A DNA stretch of 64,000 nucleotides from Planifilum fimeticola (GTDB lineage Bacteria; Bacillota; Bacilli; Thermoactinomycetales; DSM-44946), in assembly GCF_003001905.1 (NCBI RefSeq), contig NZ_PVNE01000003.1, positions 1-64,000 on the forward strand, given 5' to 3'. Numbering within the stretch: position 1 is the first letter of the stretch; each line of letters begins with the position of its first letter. The translations under genes were made by a program, and so were the position numbers. The notes under the pieces were generated by a model, which was not told the origin of the DNA, did not search any database, and worked only from the letters and a program-made list of their open reading frames with translations. Below are positions 16,646 to 24,183 of the stretch, in pieces.

Positions 16646-16965
16646 GTTATCCTCTCCATAAAAGGGTTCGTGCCGGCGGTCCCTGCCGGACAGCCCGTCC
16701 ACCCAATAAACGGGGCGGAGCGGCGCCGGGTGTCAGTTTCCACCTGCGACACCGTATCTATAGAGAATATAACGCAATTGTTTTCCCAAGTCCACTCCTG
16801 TTGAAAGGGGATGGAAAGGGGGTAGGCGGCTTTCTGCAAAAAAATGGCTTTCACCGTCAGCTGTCCCGATGCCTCATATCCTTCTGATTCCGTGATCCGT
16901 TTCCGAATATGTATCCCCTTGATCTGCCAAAGGAATCGATGAATCCCGTGACTCTTCGCCTTCCG
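16646..16965. other. 320-base intergenic stretch between spoIIID and the EpuA-type gene
   Basis: No convincing gene is visible. A possible promoter lies at 16766-16794 and a strong ribosome site just before 16645. The small open frames here lack ribosome sites and recognisable products. In Bacillus this interval holds mbl, flhO and flhP, and nothing resembling them remains. Confidence 0.6.
16766..16794 (-). promoter_or_regulatory. Possible sigma-A promoter of the EpuA-type gene
   Basis: On the minus strand TGGACT (16789-16794) and TATATT (16766-16771) are 17 bases apart. This would give a leader of about 110 bases. Confidence 0.42.
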
Positions 16966-17259
16966 TCAGATCGTGGTGGTGGTTTCCCGTCTCTTCTCTT
17001 CCACTTTCGGCCGTTGCCGCTTGTATTTGATGCGGGTTGCCTCACCGCCTCTGAGATGGCGGATCGATTTATGATATTCCAATATCTCCTTCACCTTATT
17101 GGCAAGTTCGGGATTGATCTCCGGAAGACGTTCCGTCAAATCTTTATGGACCGTGCTTTTGGAAACTCCGAATTCCTTGGCGATGGCGCGAACCGTATGC
17201 TGTGTCTCGACAAAATATCGACCGATCTTAATCGTCCGCTCCTTGATGTAATCATGCAC
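16966..17259 (-). CDS. spoIIID: Sporulation transcriptional regulator SpoIIID
   Basis: A 97-aa DNA-binding protein nearly identical in its first 75 residues to SpoIIID. The N-terminal HDYIKERTIKIG and the helix-turn-helix region AIAKEFGVSKSTVHKDL are hallmarks, followed by the RLPEINPELA segment and RHLRGGEAT basic tail. It controls many sigma-E genes and the later switch to sigma-K in the mother cell. The frame stays open upstream to 17535, but the GTG at 17259 matches the conserved family start and has a GGAGG/GGGGGA ribosome site. A sigma-E-like promoter lies at 17294-17321, in line with known spoIIID control. Confidence 0.95.
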   Translation of the reverse strand: MHDYIKERTIKIGRYFVETQHTVRAIAKEFGVSKSTVHKDLTERLPEINPELANKVKEILEYHKSIRHLRGGEATRIKYKRQRPKVEEKRRETTTTI

Positions 17260-17293
17260 TCCCCCTCGCCTCCCTCCTCGGAACGTTTGGTAC

Positions 17294-17321
17294 ATTATAT
17301 GAGCCGTTTTGACGGTTATTC
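17294..17321 (-). promoter_or_regulatory. Sigma-E-like promoter of spoIIID
   Basis: On the minus strand CATATAAT (17294-17301) resembles the sigma-E -10 box CATACAAT, and GAATA (17317-17321) lies 15 bases upstream as a possible -35. Bacillus spoIIID is known to be read by sigma-E; the match here is by eye. Confidence 0.5.
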
Positions 17322-17400
17322 GCATGTTACAAGCAGTGACAAGCCAAAAACGGCGACTTTTTGAGTCAACCCCCGAAATGCCCCTGCGGGCTCTGTTGGA

Positions 17401-17430
17401 GAAAAAGACCGCCCCGGGCCGGGGCGGTCT
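17401..17430 (-). terminator. Terminator after spoIIQ
   Basis: A near-perfect GC-rich hairpin (17406-17430) is followed on the minus strand by TTTTTC. It starts about ten bases after the spoIIQ stop codon and should insulate spoIIID. Confidence 0.8.
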
Positions 17431-17440
17431 TCCGAAATCG

Positions 17441-18115
17441 TCAATCCAGATACTGTTCAGGGTTGAGCGGCTGCCCATCCTTGCGAACTTCGAAGTGAAG
17501 ATGCACGCCGGCATCCTTCTCGAAACTGTTTTCACCGGCCCGGGCGATCAAATCGCCCTGGGAAACGGCTTGCCCCTCTTTCACTTTCACGTCGGACAAG
17601 CTCTGGTATACGGTGACCAATCCGTTGTCATGCTGAATCTCCACCAGATGGCCGACGATGGGATTCTCTTCGACCCGGATCACTTTCCCGTCCAGAGCCG
17701 CGACCACATCGAAGCTCTTGCCGTCTTCCCTGGCAAAGTCCACCCCGGAGTGTGGCCAATAGGTGTTCTCGTATTTCACCAGGGAAGTCTCTTTGGACTG
17801 ATCGGATCCGGCATCGTTGTAGTATCCCATTTTCGCTTTCGCCTGAGCATTCTCAGCGACGGGGAGAATCATCTCCTTCGGCGCGTTGATGTTTTCCACC
17901 GGTTCCTGCTTCAGTACTTCCTCCAACCCGGTCGTCGGTTTTTGACCGGGTTCCTGGCTGGTTGAGTACCACCATACCAGGCTTAGGATGAGTGCAGCCG
18001 CTGCGAGATAGATTGCCGGGAAAGCCCATTTTTTCGAAAACAGGCGCTTCCATCGGAGTCGCCATTTCATCTTGTTTATGGGTTGCACATTGTTATTCGG
18101 TTGCTCGGGTTTCAT
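17441..18115 (-). CDS. spoIIQ: Stage II sporulation protein Q (LytM/M23 domain)
   Basis: A 224-aa forespore membrane protein that reaches into the intermembrane space, binds SpoIIIAH and helps build the feeding channel during engulfment. There is a short cytosolic tail, one membrane helix (about residues 31-50), a linker, and a LytM-like domain (about 118-224). The zinc-ligand positions appear intact: His122 and Asp126 in HSGVD, and the pair His205/His207 in HLHFE. The first His is lost in Bacillus subtilis SpoIIQ. However the usual YxHL catalytic His is Ser172 (YQSL), so full endopeptidase activity is doubtful. A sigma-F-type promoter lies just upstream, as expected. Confidence 0.92.
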   Translation of the reverse strand: MKPEQPNNNVQPINKMKWRLRWKRLFSKKWAFPAIYLAAAALILSLVWWYSTSQEPGQKPTTGLEEVLKQEPVENINAPKEMILPVAENAQAKAKMGYYNDAGSDQSKETSLVKYENTYWPHSGVDFAREDGKSFDVVAALDGKVIRVEENPIVGHLVEIQHDNGLVTVYQSLSDVKVKEGQAVSQGDLIARAGENSFEKDAGVHLHFEVRKDGQPLNPEQYLD

Positions 18116-18123
18116 TTGGCTAT

Positions 18124-18174
18124 CACCTCAGGAAACATTTTGGACAGGGTAAAACCTTTTTATACCTGAGGTGA
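18124..18174. repeat. Inverted repeat around the spoIIQ promoter
   Basis: TCACCTCAGG (18123-18132) and its exact complement (18165-18174) lie 32 bases apart. One arm overlaps the ribosome site of spoIIQ and the other touches the -35 box, so only one arm is transcribed. This fits a DNA operator or DNA loop better than an RNA hairpin. Confidence 0.5.
18137..18165 (-). promoter_or_regulatory. Sigma-F-type promoter of spoIIQ
   Basis: On the minus strand GTATA (18161-18165), exactly 15 bases, then GTCCAAAAT (18137-18145) fits the sigma-F/sigma-G consensus. The start point would fall only about 15 bases before the ATG, right at the ribosome site. Confidence 0.62.
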
Positions 18175-18566
18175 CAACTTTTTTAGTATTTTTTGAGCTC
18201 TCATCCCTTCCTTATCAAGCCCGATCAACCGCGGGGCCGGGATGCCTCTTCCGACGGCCGTCGTCATCTCCATCATTTTTTCCGGAGGGAGTAGAAAGGA
18301 TAAAGGGCGGTCACCCTGAGCCGCGTGCTCTATTGAAAGACGGACGGACATCCCGGAACCGTCCTGATTTCCTCCATCAGTCGCAAGAAGCTGCAGCACC
18401 GGGACCGAGACGCGAAAAAGAAGCTACACAACAAAAAATCGGGGACATTATCCCCTTCTTTGAACATGTGCTTTTTCTTTGTTCACTTCCACATTCCATC
18501 TCGAGCAGCACAACGAAGGGTCTGCCCGGCAAAGCGTGCAGACCCTTAAGCTGCTTGACCGGGAAT

Positions 18567-18827
18567 TCATTTCGCGTTGCTCGGGTTGATCCATCTGCCG
18601 GACAAATAGTAAATGGAATGGAGAACGATGGAAAGGATAAAAGCGGAAGGAAAGCTCCACCACAGCTTTTCCAGACCATATTGACCTCCCCAGTAATAGG
18701 CGAGGGGGATTTGAATTCCCCACAACGTGAGGACAGTGATCAGCAATGGTACGACGACGGATCCTGAGGCGCGCGCCGTTCCGGGAGCAGGCTTTCGAAT
18801 CGAAGCCGTTCCAAGCGGGTTGCACAT
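18567..18827 (-). pseudogene. Remnant of a MATE family efflux transporter (C-terminal end only)
   Basis: An 86-codon frame whose last 65 residues match the end of MATE transporters: a helix with LTLWGIQIPLAYYWG, a GLEKLWWSFP loop and a final helix ending in YYLSGRW. A full MATE protein has about 450 residues, so over 80 percent is missing. The frame opens directly behind the T-run of the spoIID terminator and has no promoter or ribosome site. It is most likely the dead stump of a transporter gene lost by deletion. A functional small membrane protein cannot be excluded but nothing supports expression. Confidence 0.68.
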
Positions 18828-18829
18828 CC

Positions 18830-18883
18830 AAAAAAAAGGGGTGACCGCGTCCCCCTCGCCCTCCGAAGGGAGCCCGTTACCCC
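18830..18883 (-). terminator. Terminator after spoIID
   Basis: A long hairpin (18838-18883, outer arms GGGGT/ACCCC with a GGCTCCC-type inner stem) is followed on the minus strand by eight T. It lies 20 bases after the spoIID stop codon. Confidence 0.8.
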
Positions 18884-18902
18884 ATCTTTTCAGACCCCGT
18901 TC

Positions 18903-19946
18903 TTAGTTTTTCTTCGAAGCTTGGCTCAACACGGCGTTCAAGGACCCGATGTCCACTCCCCGGTAATAGTGACGGACGATTTCCTCGGCGCTTTTTCCCT
19001 GGTGCGCCAGCAGATTGGCCCCCCACTGGCTCATGCCGACACCGTGTCCGTAACCCTTGGATTGAAACCGGATCCTGCCGTTTTCGATCGTCCAGGTAAA
19101 ATCGGTGGAGGACAATCCGAGGGCTTCACGCACCTGCCGCCCCGTAAAGGTTTGGTCCCCGATCCGTAGCGTCTTGATCCGCCGTCCGGAGGTGCGTTCC
19201 AGGACGCGGATCCAGTCTCCCCCGGAGGAAGCCGCGACGGCAACCCGCTTTCCCGTCGCCTTCTCCATCCGCCGGACGAAATCATCCAGGGTCAACGTCT
19301 TTTCGTTGAGAAACCTCGGCGATTTTTCATCCCAGGGGGAGGGGACGCTTCGGAGATAGGGGAACGATTTGGAAAAGACATCCTCCGAATTTTCCGTTCG
19401 CCCGTTGCTGGTGGAGAAAAAGGCGGCGTAGATCGGTTCCCCCTCGTACAAAATGACTTGTCCTCGGGTGTCGAGCACCGCCCTATTGATCCGTGAAGAA
19501 TAGGCGGCGTAGCGGTCTCCCCACGATTTTTTCAACTGCTCGTCCGTGCGATAAGCCTGATGCAACACGGAATCGGACACGTGAGCCCCCTTGGCCTCCG
19601 TTCCCATCGTCTCCATGTCGGAAAAATCGCCGCCCCTCAACCGGTCCACGATGTAGGTCCGCGCGGCGAGCGCCTGGGCCTTCAACGCCTCCATATGAAA
19701 ATCGGCGGGCATTTCGGCGGCCACAACCCCCCGCACGTATTGCTCCAGTGGAACGCGAACCACCCGCTTTTCCTCACTCAAAAACACCCGGATGACCGGT
19801 TCATCGGGATCCCTCGGAAGCTCTTGGGGCGCCGGCGCCTTTTCCTGCGGGGTGGCAGAAGGATAGCTGACCAACAGCGCCGGAACGGCCAACATCACCA
19901 AGAGGAAGAAGAAAATCGGGACAAACAGCCACAATCCTTTGCGCAA
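18903..19946 (-). CDS. spoIID: Stage II sporulation protein D (SpoIID), lytic transglycosylase
   Basis: A 347-aa mother-cell protein that cleaves glycan strands at the septum with SpoIIM and SpoIIP so that engulfment can proceed. An N-terminal membrane helix (about residues 5-28) is followed by the SpoIID domain with VRVPLEQYVRGVVAAEMP, in which the conserved Glu is the proposed catalytic residue, ALKAQALAARTY, and the C-terminal GYGHGVGMSQWGA motif. Length and motifs match the family. It begins at TTG with a GGAGGG ribosome site 8 bases ahead. The order murA-spoIID-spoIIQ is the same as in Bacillus. Confidence 0.95.
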   Translation of the reverse strand: MRKGLWLFVPIFFFLLVMLAVPALLVSYPSATPQEKAPAPQELPRDPDEPVIRVFLSEEKRVVRVPLEQYVRGVVAAEMPADFHMEALKAQALAARTYIVDRLRGGDFSDMETMGTEAKGAHVSDSVLHQAYRTDEQLKKSWGDRYAAYSSRINRAVLDTRGQVILYEGEPIYAAFFSTSNGRTENSEDVFSKSFPYLRSVPSPWDEKSPRFLNEKTLTLDDFVRRMEKATGKRVAVAASSGGDWIRVLERTSGRRIKTLRIGDQTFTGRQVREALGLSSTDFTWTIENGRIRFQSKGYGHGVGMSQWGANLLAHQGKSAEEIVRHYYRGVDIGSLNAVLSQASKKN

Positions 19947-20124
19947 GGATAACGCCCTCCAGTCCTTCTAAGATCAGGTATGACCGTGCTCGAAAAACCG
20001 CCCCTTCCCCCTCGACAGAGGGCGCTACAAAACATCCTTTGATCCTCGGTCTGGGACAACCTTCCCTTTCAGAATATGAGGGGACAACTTCCTTTAGAAC
20101 CGGCGCGGATCCGGAAGGTTCCAC

Positions 20125-20166
20125 AAAAAAACGGAGGCCGCAGCCTCGTTTTGGCTGCGGCCTCCG
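20125..20166 (-). terminator. Terminator after murA
   Basis: A perfect 14-bp GC-rich stem (arms 20132-20145 and 20153-20166) with a 7-base loop is followed on the minus strand by a run of seven T. Confidence 0.9.
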
Positions 20167-20175
20167 CCGAAGAGA

Positions 20176-21471
20176 TTAAGCGTATGAGGGCTCCGTCATG
20201 GACTTCTCGGTATCCACCGGCAGACGCTCGATGTCGGCTCCCAGGGCCTTCAATTTTTCCACCAACTGGACATATCCGCGATCAATGTGATGCAGCTCGG
20301 TGACTTCCGTCTCCCCTTCGGCGGCCAACCCGGCCAGGACGAGGGCGGCACCCGAACGCAGGTCGGTGGCTTTCACCTGGGCGCCGGACAGGGGCTGACC
20401 TCCATCGATGATGGCGGTCCGGGCATCGATTTTGATCTGGGCGCCCATCCGCTTCAATTCTTCCACGTGCATAAACCGGTTTTCAAAAACCGTCTCGGTG
20501 ACGACGCTGGTTCCCTTGACGGTCGCAAGCAAAGCCATGAATTGAGCCTGCATGTCCGTAGGGAAACCGGGGTACGGCAGGGTTTTGACATCCACCGGAC
20601 GGAGGTCGCCTTCCGCCCGCACGTGTACGCCGTTTTCCCCTTCCAGCACGTGGATGCCCATCTCACGCATCTTGGCGATCACCGGTCCCAGGTGATCGCT
20701 GATGGCGCCCTCGACGAAGACTTCCCCGCGGGTGATCGCGGCAGCCACCATATAGGTTCCCGCTTCGATCCGGTCGGGAATCACCGTGTACGAGGTGCCC
20801 CGGAGAAAGTCGACGCCCTCGATCCGGATGGTTCCGGTCCCGGCCCCGCGCACCTTGGCTCCCATCGCGTTGAGGAAGTTGGCCAAATCGACGATTTCCG
20901 GCTCGCGGGCCGCGTTTTCAATCACCGTTCTTCCCTTCGCCAGGGTGGCGGCCATCATGATGTTTTCCGTCGCCCCGACGCTGGCCACATCCAGATAAAT
21001 GCGGGCACCCTTCAACCGGTCGGGAACCCGCCCTTCGATGATCCCTTTGCCCACTTCGAAGACGGCTCCCATCGCCTCCAAACCCTTGAGGTGCTGATCG
21101 ATGGGACGGCTCCCGATGGCGCACCCGCCGGGCAGGGGAATGCGGGCGTGTTTCTTCCGGGCCAGCAGCGGCCCCATCACGAGAAAGGAAGCGCGCATTT
21201 TCCTGACCAGTTCGTAGGGGGCTTCGGTTTGAGCCACCTTTTCCGCGCAGATTCGGACGCTGTCCTCTCTCAGCTCCGCGGTTACCCCCAGGCTTTGCAG
21301 CAACTCGGTAATCGTCTTCACATCTTCCAACAGCGGGATCTCATCGATCACATGCTCCCCGCGCGAGGCCAGGATGGAAGCAGCGATGATCGGCAGGACG
21401 GCATTTTTCGCGCCGTGTACCTTCACCCTGCCTTTCAACCGCTTGCCACCGCGAACAACGATTTTTTCCAA
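20176..21471 (-). CDS. murA: UDP-N-acetylglucosamine 1-carboxyvinyltransferase MurA (paralogue 1)
   Basis: A 431-aa enzyme that transfers enolpyruvate from PEP to UDP-GlcNAc, the first committed step of peptidoglycan synthesis in the cytosol and the target of fosfomycin. The fosfomycin-binding catalytic cysteine is Cys117 in [11 protein letters not shown]. The N-terminus has [17 protein letters not shown], which carries the active-site Lys-Asn pair. The gene lies downstream of ywmB and upstream of spoIID, the position of Bacillus murAA. A second complete murA is at 60304-61551; the two differ clearly in sequence and so are old paralogues. Confidence 0.95.
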   Translation of the reverse strand: MEKIVVRGGKRLKGRVKVHGAKNAVLPIIAASILASRGEHVIDEIPLLEDVKTITELLQSLGVTAELREDSVRICAEKVAQTEAPYELVRKMRASFLVMGPLLARKKHARIPLPGGCAIGSRPIDQHLKGLEAMGAVFEVGKGIIEGRVPDRLKGARIYLDVASVGATENIMMAATLAKGRTVIENAAREPEIVDLANFLNAMGAKVRGAGTGTIRIEGVDFLRGTSYTVIPDRIEAGTYMVAAAITRGEVFVEGAISDHLGPVIAKMREMGIHVLEGENGVHVRAEGDLRPVDVKTLPYPGFPTDMQAQFMALLATVKGTSVVTETVFENRFMHVEELKRMGAQIKIDARTAIIDGGQPLSGAQVKATDLRSGAALVLAGLAAEGETEVTELHHIDRGYVQLVEKLKALGADIERLPVDTEKSMTEPSYA

Positions 21472-21491
21472 ATGCCTTCCCTCCGCGTTGT

Positions 21492-22220
21492 CTAATATTC
21501 GATGGTGATAATGGGTGTGCCCAGGGTCAGGATCAATCGTTCACCACTGCGGTCCATCCGGGCGGCGACCTGTACGTTCATCATACCACCTTTTGTCTCC
21601 AACCCGCCTCGCAAGGCCGGTGTGAAAGCCGAAATGCTGGTGGTTCGGTCCGTCCGCATCCCTTCGATTTCCCGCGCATTCAGCCGCTGGAGCACCCGGC
21701 GTACCGTCTCCTCCGGATCGGAACCCATCCCCGGACGGCTTCCCTGGATGGAGAATTGAAGGTGCGGATCGATGCCGTTTCCGGTGAGAACCTTCTCCAG
21801 CCGTTCCCGGAAGCGGGGCCACTCTCCGTCCGGATGCCCGCGGCCGGTCAACTGAACGGATATATAAGGACGGTTTTTTCGCAAATCGACCCTATCGTTG
21901 ATAACGTTCAATCGGGCCTGCAGGTTTCGCCCCCATTTGCCCGTGGCTGTCCATCGATGACCGTGCCGATCCTCCGTCCGACGGGCCGGTCCCAGGCCGA
22001 GTTCCCGGCTCAGCCGCCGGGCCAAATCGTCGACTTCCTCCCGGAGCAAAGGGGTTTGGGTCCGGTTTCCGTGGTGCAGCACGATCTTTTCCGGCTGTCC
22101 CCCCGCCCGGCGGAAGGCGTCGATCAGCTGCTCCGTATCATCCGGTGGAGACACCGATCCGACGGATAAAAAAAGGATGAAGAAAAAAAGAATTCCGCTG
22201 ACAAGCCGTTTCCGATCCAT
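21492..22220 (-). CDS. ywmB: YwmB family protein
   Basis: A 242-aa exported or membrane-anchored protein with an N-terminal hydrophobic signal (about residues 5-24). The rest shows the YwmB pattern: an N-terminal half with TEQLIDAF and a C-terminal half ending in a beta-rich TIITIEY. The family (sometimes labelled TATA-box-binding-like by fold) has no established function but is constantly found beside murAA and spoIID in spore-formers, as here. The gene sits 20 bases upstream of murA and is probably co-transcribed with it. Confidence 0.85.
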   Translation of the reverse strand: MDRKRLVSGILFFFILFLSVGSVSPPDDTEQLIDAFRRAGGQPEKIVLHHGNRTQTPLLREEVDDLARRLSRELGLGPARRTEDRHGHRWTATGKWGRNLQARLNVINDRVDLRKNRPYISVQLTGRGHPDGEWPRFRERLEKVLTGNGIDPHLQFSIQGSRPGMGSDPEETVRRVLQRLNAREIEGMRTDRTTSISAFTPALRGGLETKGGMMNVQVAARMDRSGERLILTLGTPIITIEY

Positions 22221-22313
22221 GAAAGGTCCGTCCCTTCCCCCGTTTTTTCATCATCCATTTTCGGCAATGGGGAAAGGAGGTATACGCGAACACAGGATCG
22301 ATGTCAGCGCGGA

Positions 22314-22553
22314 TCAGAACAGCTGGCTGATGAGTCGGGACCATCCCAGATAGTCGGACACGAAGGTGGCCAGGCCGTGTCCCAGCACGATGGACAGCAC
22401 GATCATCAACGCCTTCGCTTGGGGCCCCTTCGGCTGCCTCATGAACACATCGAGCCTCACATTCATCAGGATCCACCAGCTGAACCCGATGCCGGCAAGG
22501 GTCATCACGACGTTGATCAGCCCCGTCAGCCCCAGGCTCACCGCACCATCCAT
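22314..22553 (-). CDS. ywzB: DUF1146 family small membrane protein (YwzB)
   Basis: A 79-aa protein with two hydrophobic helices separated by a short basic loop (VRLDVFMRQPKGPQAK), the layout of YwzB/DUF1146. Function is unknown. The frame is open to 22601, but the ATG at 22553 has an AAGGGG ribosome site 8 bases ahead and gives the usual family length of about 78 residues. In Bacillus this gene also stands between the atp operon and ywmB/murAA; here nuo has been placed between it and atp. Confidence 0.8.
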   Translation of the reverse strand: MDGAVSLGLTGLINVVMTLAGIGFSWWILMNVRLDVFMRQPKGPQAKALMIVLSIVLGHGLATFVSDYLGWSRLISQLF

Positions 22554-22639
22554 GATATGCACCCCTTCGACGACACGTTCCATTTCATCGTACCCGATCA
22601 TGGCAAAAAACGCAAAACATTTAACCCTCAGCGGAAATC

Positions 22640-22671
22640 AAAAAAAACCCCGCCGTAAAGGCAGGGTTTTT
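22640..22671. terminator. Bidirectional terminator at the end of the nuo operon
   Basis: A hairpin with GC core (CCCCGCC...GGCAGGG) is flanked by A-runs and T-runs on both sides. It starts a few bases after the nuoN stop and should end the nuo transcript. Confidence 0.85.
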
Positions 22672-22674
22672 CTT

Positions 22675-24177
22675 TCACTGGGTCGGACCCATCTGGACAA
22701 AGGCGCTGTCCCATTGAATTCCGCCCAGGAACTGGAGGACATTTTGCGGAAAAACGCCGAGACCGACGGTACCCAGGACGGCCAACAGGACGACCGCGGC
22801 CGTCAAACCGGGGATCGCCAACTTCTCCCCGCGGGGCGAAGGCCGGAAATACATCTGCCGGATAAACTCGAAGTAGTAGAAGTAGGAGACGACGGTAGTG
22901 GCGATCATGATCAACGCGATCCACAGTTTCTGGCTGGAGAGGGCGTTGACCAGGATGTAAAATTTGCCGAAGAATCCCGCCGTCACCGGAATGCCCGCCA
23001 GGGAGACGAGGAGGATGGTCATCGCCACCGCGAGCAGGGGAGACCGCTGGTAAAGCCCGGCAAAGGCGGCGATATCCTCGCTCTTTTCATTTTTCTCGAC
23101 GATCATCAACACGGCGAAGGCGCCGATCGTCATGAGCAGGTACGCCAAAAGGTAATACAAGGTGCTCTCAAAAAAGGAGAATCCCCACACGGCCAGCGGC
23201 ACGAGCAAATATCCCGCATGGGCGATGCTCGAGTAGGCGAGCAGCCGTTTGGCGTTGGTCTGGCGGAGAGCCACCGCGTTGCCGACAATCATCGATGTCC
23301 CTGCCAGAATCAGCAGAAGGGGGCCGGCGATCTCCAGCCACATCCCCATCTGGAAGGGCTGCAGATAGGCGACGATCAGGATGCGGAAAACAAAGGCAAA
23401 GGCCGCTATTTTGGAGACGACCGCCAAGAAGCCGGTCACCGGCGTCGGCGCCCCCTGGTACACATCAGGCGCCCAAGTGTGGAAGGGGGCCGATGCGACC
23501 TTGAAACCGAATCCGACGATCATCAAAAAGAGCGACAGGTAGACGAAGGATTCGTAGCCCTGGAGATAGGCCTCGGCCAAACGCTGTTGGACGACGAACA
23601 GGTTGGTACTCCCCGCCATTCCGTAGAGGAAGGACATCCCGTACAGGATGAAGGCGGAGGAAGCCCCTCCCAGGATCACGTATTTCCAGGCCGCCTCTCC
23701 CGACTCGGTCCGTTTTTTGCGCACACCCACCAGGATGTACGAAGAAATGCTCAGCAGTTCCAACCCGACAAACAGCGTGATCAGGTCGGCGGAGGAGGCC
23801 ATGATCATCCCGCCGAGGGCGGCGGATAGGAGCAGGTAGTAATATTCCCCTTGATCTTGGACCTCCTCCCGGCCGAGGTGGGCGAAGGAGAGGAGCAGGA
23901 CCAACGCGGTCCCCCCCAGGATGAGCGCCTTGAAGGTCAGGGCGAAATCGTCCACCCGGTAGGTGTTTCCCAAAATTTCGTAGGGTTTGCCGCCGAAGCT
24001 CGTCACGACGAAGGCGCCGGCGGCCAGTACCGCCACCAGTCCCAAAGCGCCAAGCCAGCGCCGGTCCCAGCGCTCCTTCATGACCAGGTCGATCAGCGTC
24101 ATCAGCGCGGCTGCGGCGACGAGGATCAGTTCGGGGGCCATAACGGTCCAGTCGTAATGGATGATCGATTTTTCCAT
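22675..24177 (-). CDS. nuoN: NADH-quinone oxidoreductase subunit N
   Basis: A 500-aa antiporter-like membrane subunit of complex I with about 14 helices. Conserved Lys-containing helices and the sequence GLELLSISSYILVG mark the Mrp-antiporter-related core shared by NuoL, M and N. It forms one of the proton-pumping modules of the membrane arm. It is the last gene of the nuo operon, six bases after nuoM. Length agrees with other Bacillota NuoN. Confidence 0.95.
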   Translation of the reverse strand: MEKSIIHYDWTVMAPELILVAAAALMTLIDLVMKERWDRRWLGALGLVAVLAAGAFVVTSFGGKPYEILGNTYRVDDFALTFKALILGGTALVLLLSFAHLGREEVQDQGEYYYLLLSAALGGMIMASSADLITLFVGLELLSISSYILVGVRKKRTESGEAAWKYVILGGASSAFILYGMSFLYGMAGSTNLFVVQQRLAEAYLQGYESFVYLSLFLMIVGFGFKVASAPFHTWAPDVYQGAPTPVTGFLAVVSKIAAFAFVFRILIVAYLQPFQMGMWLEIAGPLLLILAGTSMIVGNAVALRQTNAKRLLAYSSIAHAGYLLVPLAVWGFSFFESTLYYLLAYLLMTIGAFAVLMIVEKNEKSEDIAAFAGLYQRSPLLAVAMTILLVSLAGIPVTAGFFGKFYILVNALSSQKLWIALIMIATTVVSYFYYFEFIRQMYFRPSPRGEKLAIPGLTAAVVLLAVLGTVGLGVFPQNVLQFLGGIQWDSAFVQMGPTQ

Positions 24178-24183
24178 CTCCCC

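Larger units (their letters stand above)
18116..18566. other. 451-base region upstream of spoIIQ, no gene apparent
   Basis: Apart from the spoIIQ promoter and flanking inverted repeat (18121-18176), it holds a 12-bp hairpin at 18516-18547 (arms AAGGGTCTGC...) and a smaller one near 18340-18366. Short open frames here have no recognisable product and no ribosome site. It looks like decayed sequence downstream of a transporter remnant. Confidence 0.5.

Noticed and set aside
16570-16854. A 94-codon minus-strand frame in front of the EpuA-type gene
   Set aside because: No ribosome site, no recognisable product, and it overlaps the real start of the EpuA-type gene in another frame.
18160-18399. 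A 79-codon minus-strand frame upstream of spoIIQ
   Set aside because: It ends over the spoIIQ promoter, has no ribosome site or conserved motif, and looks like chance.
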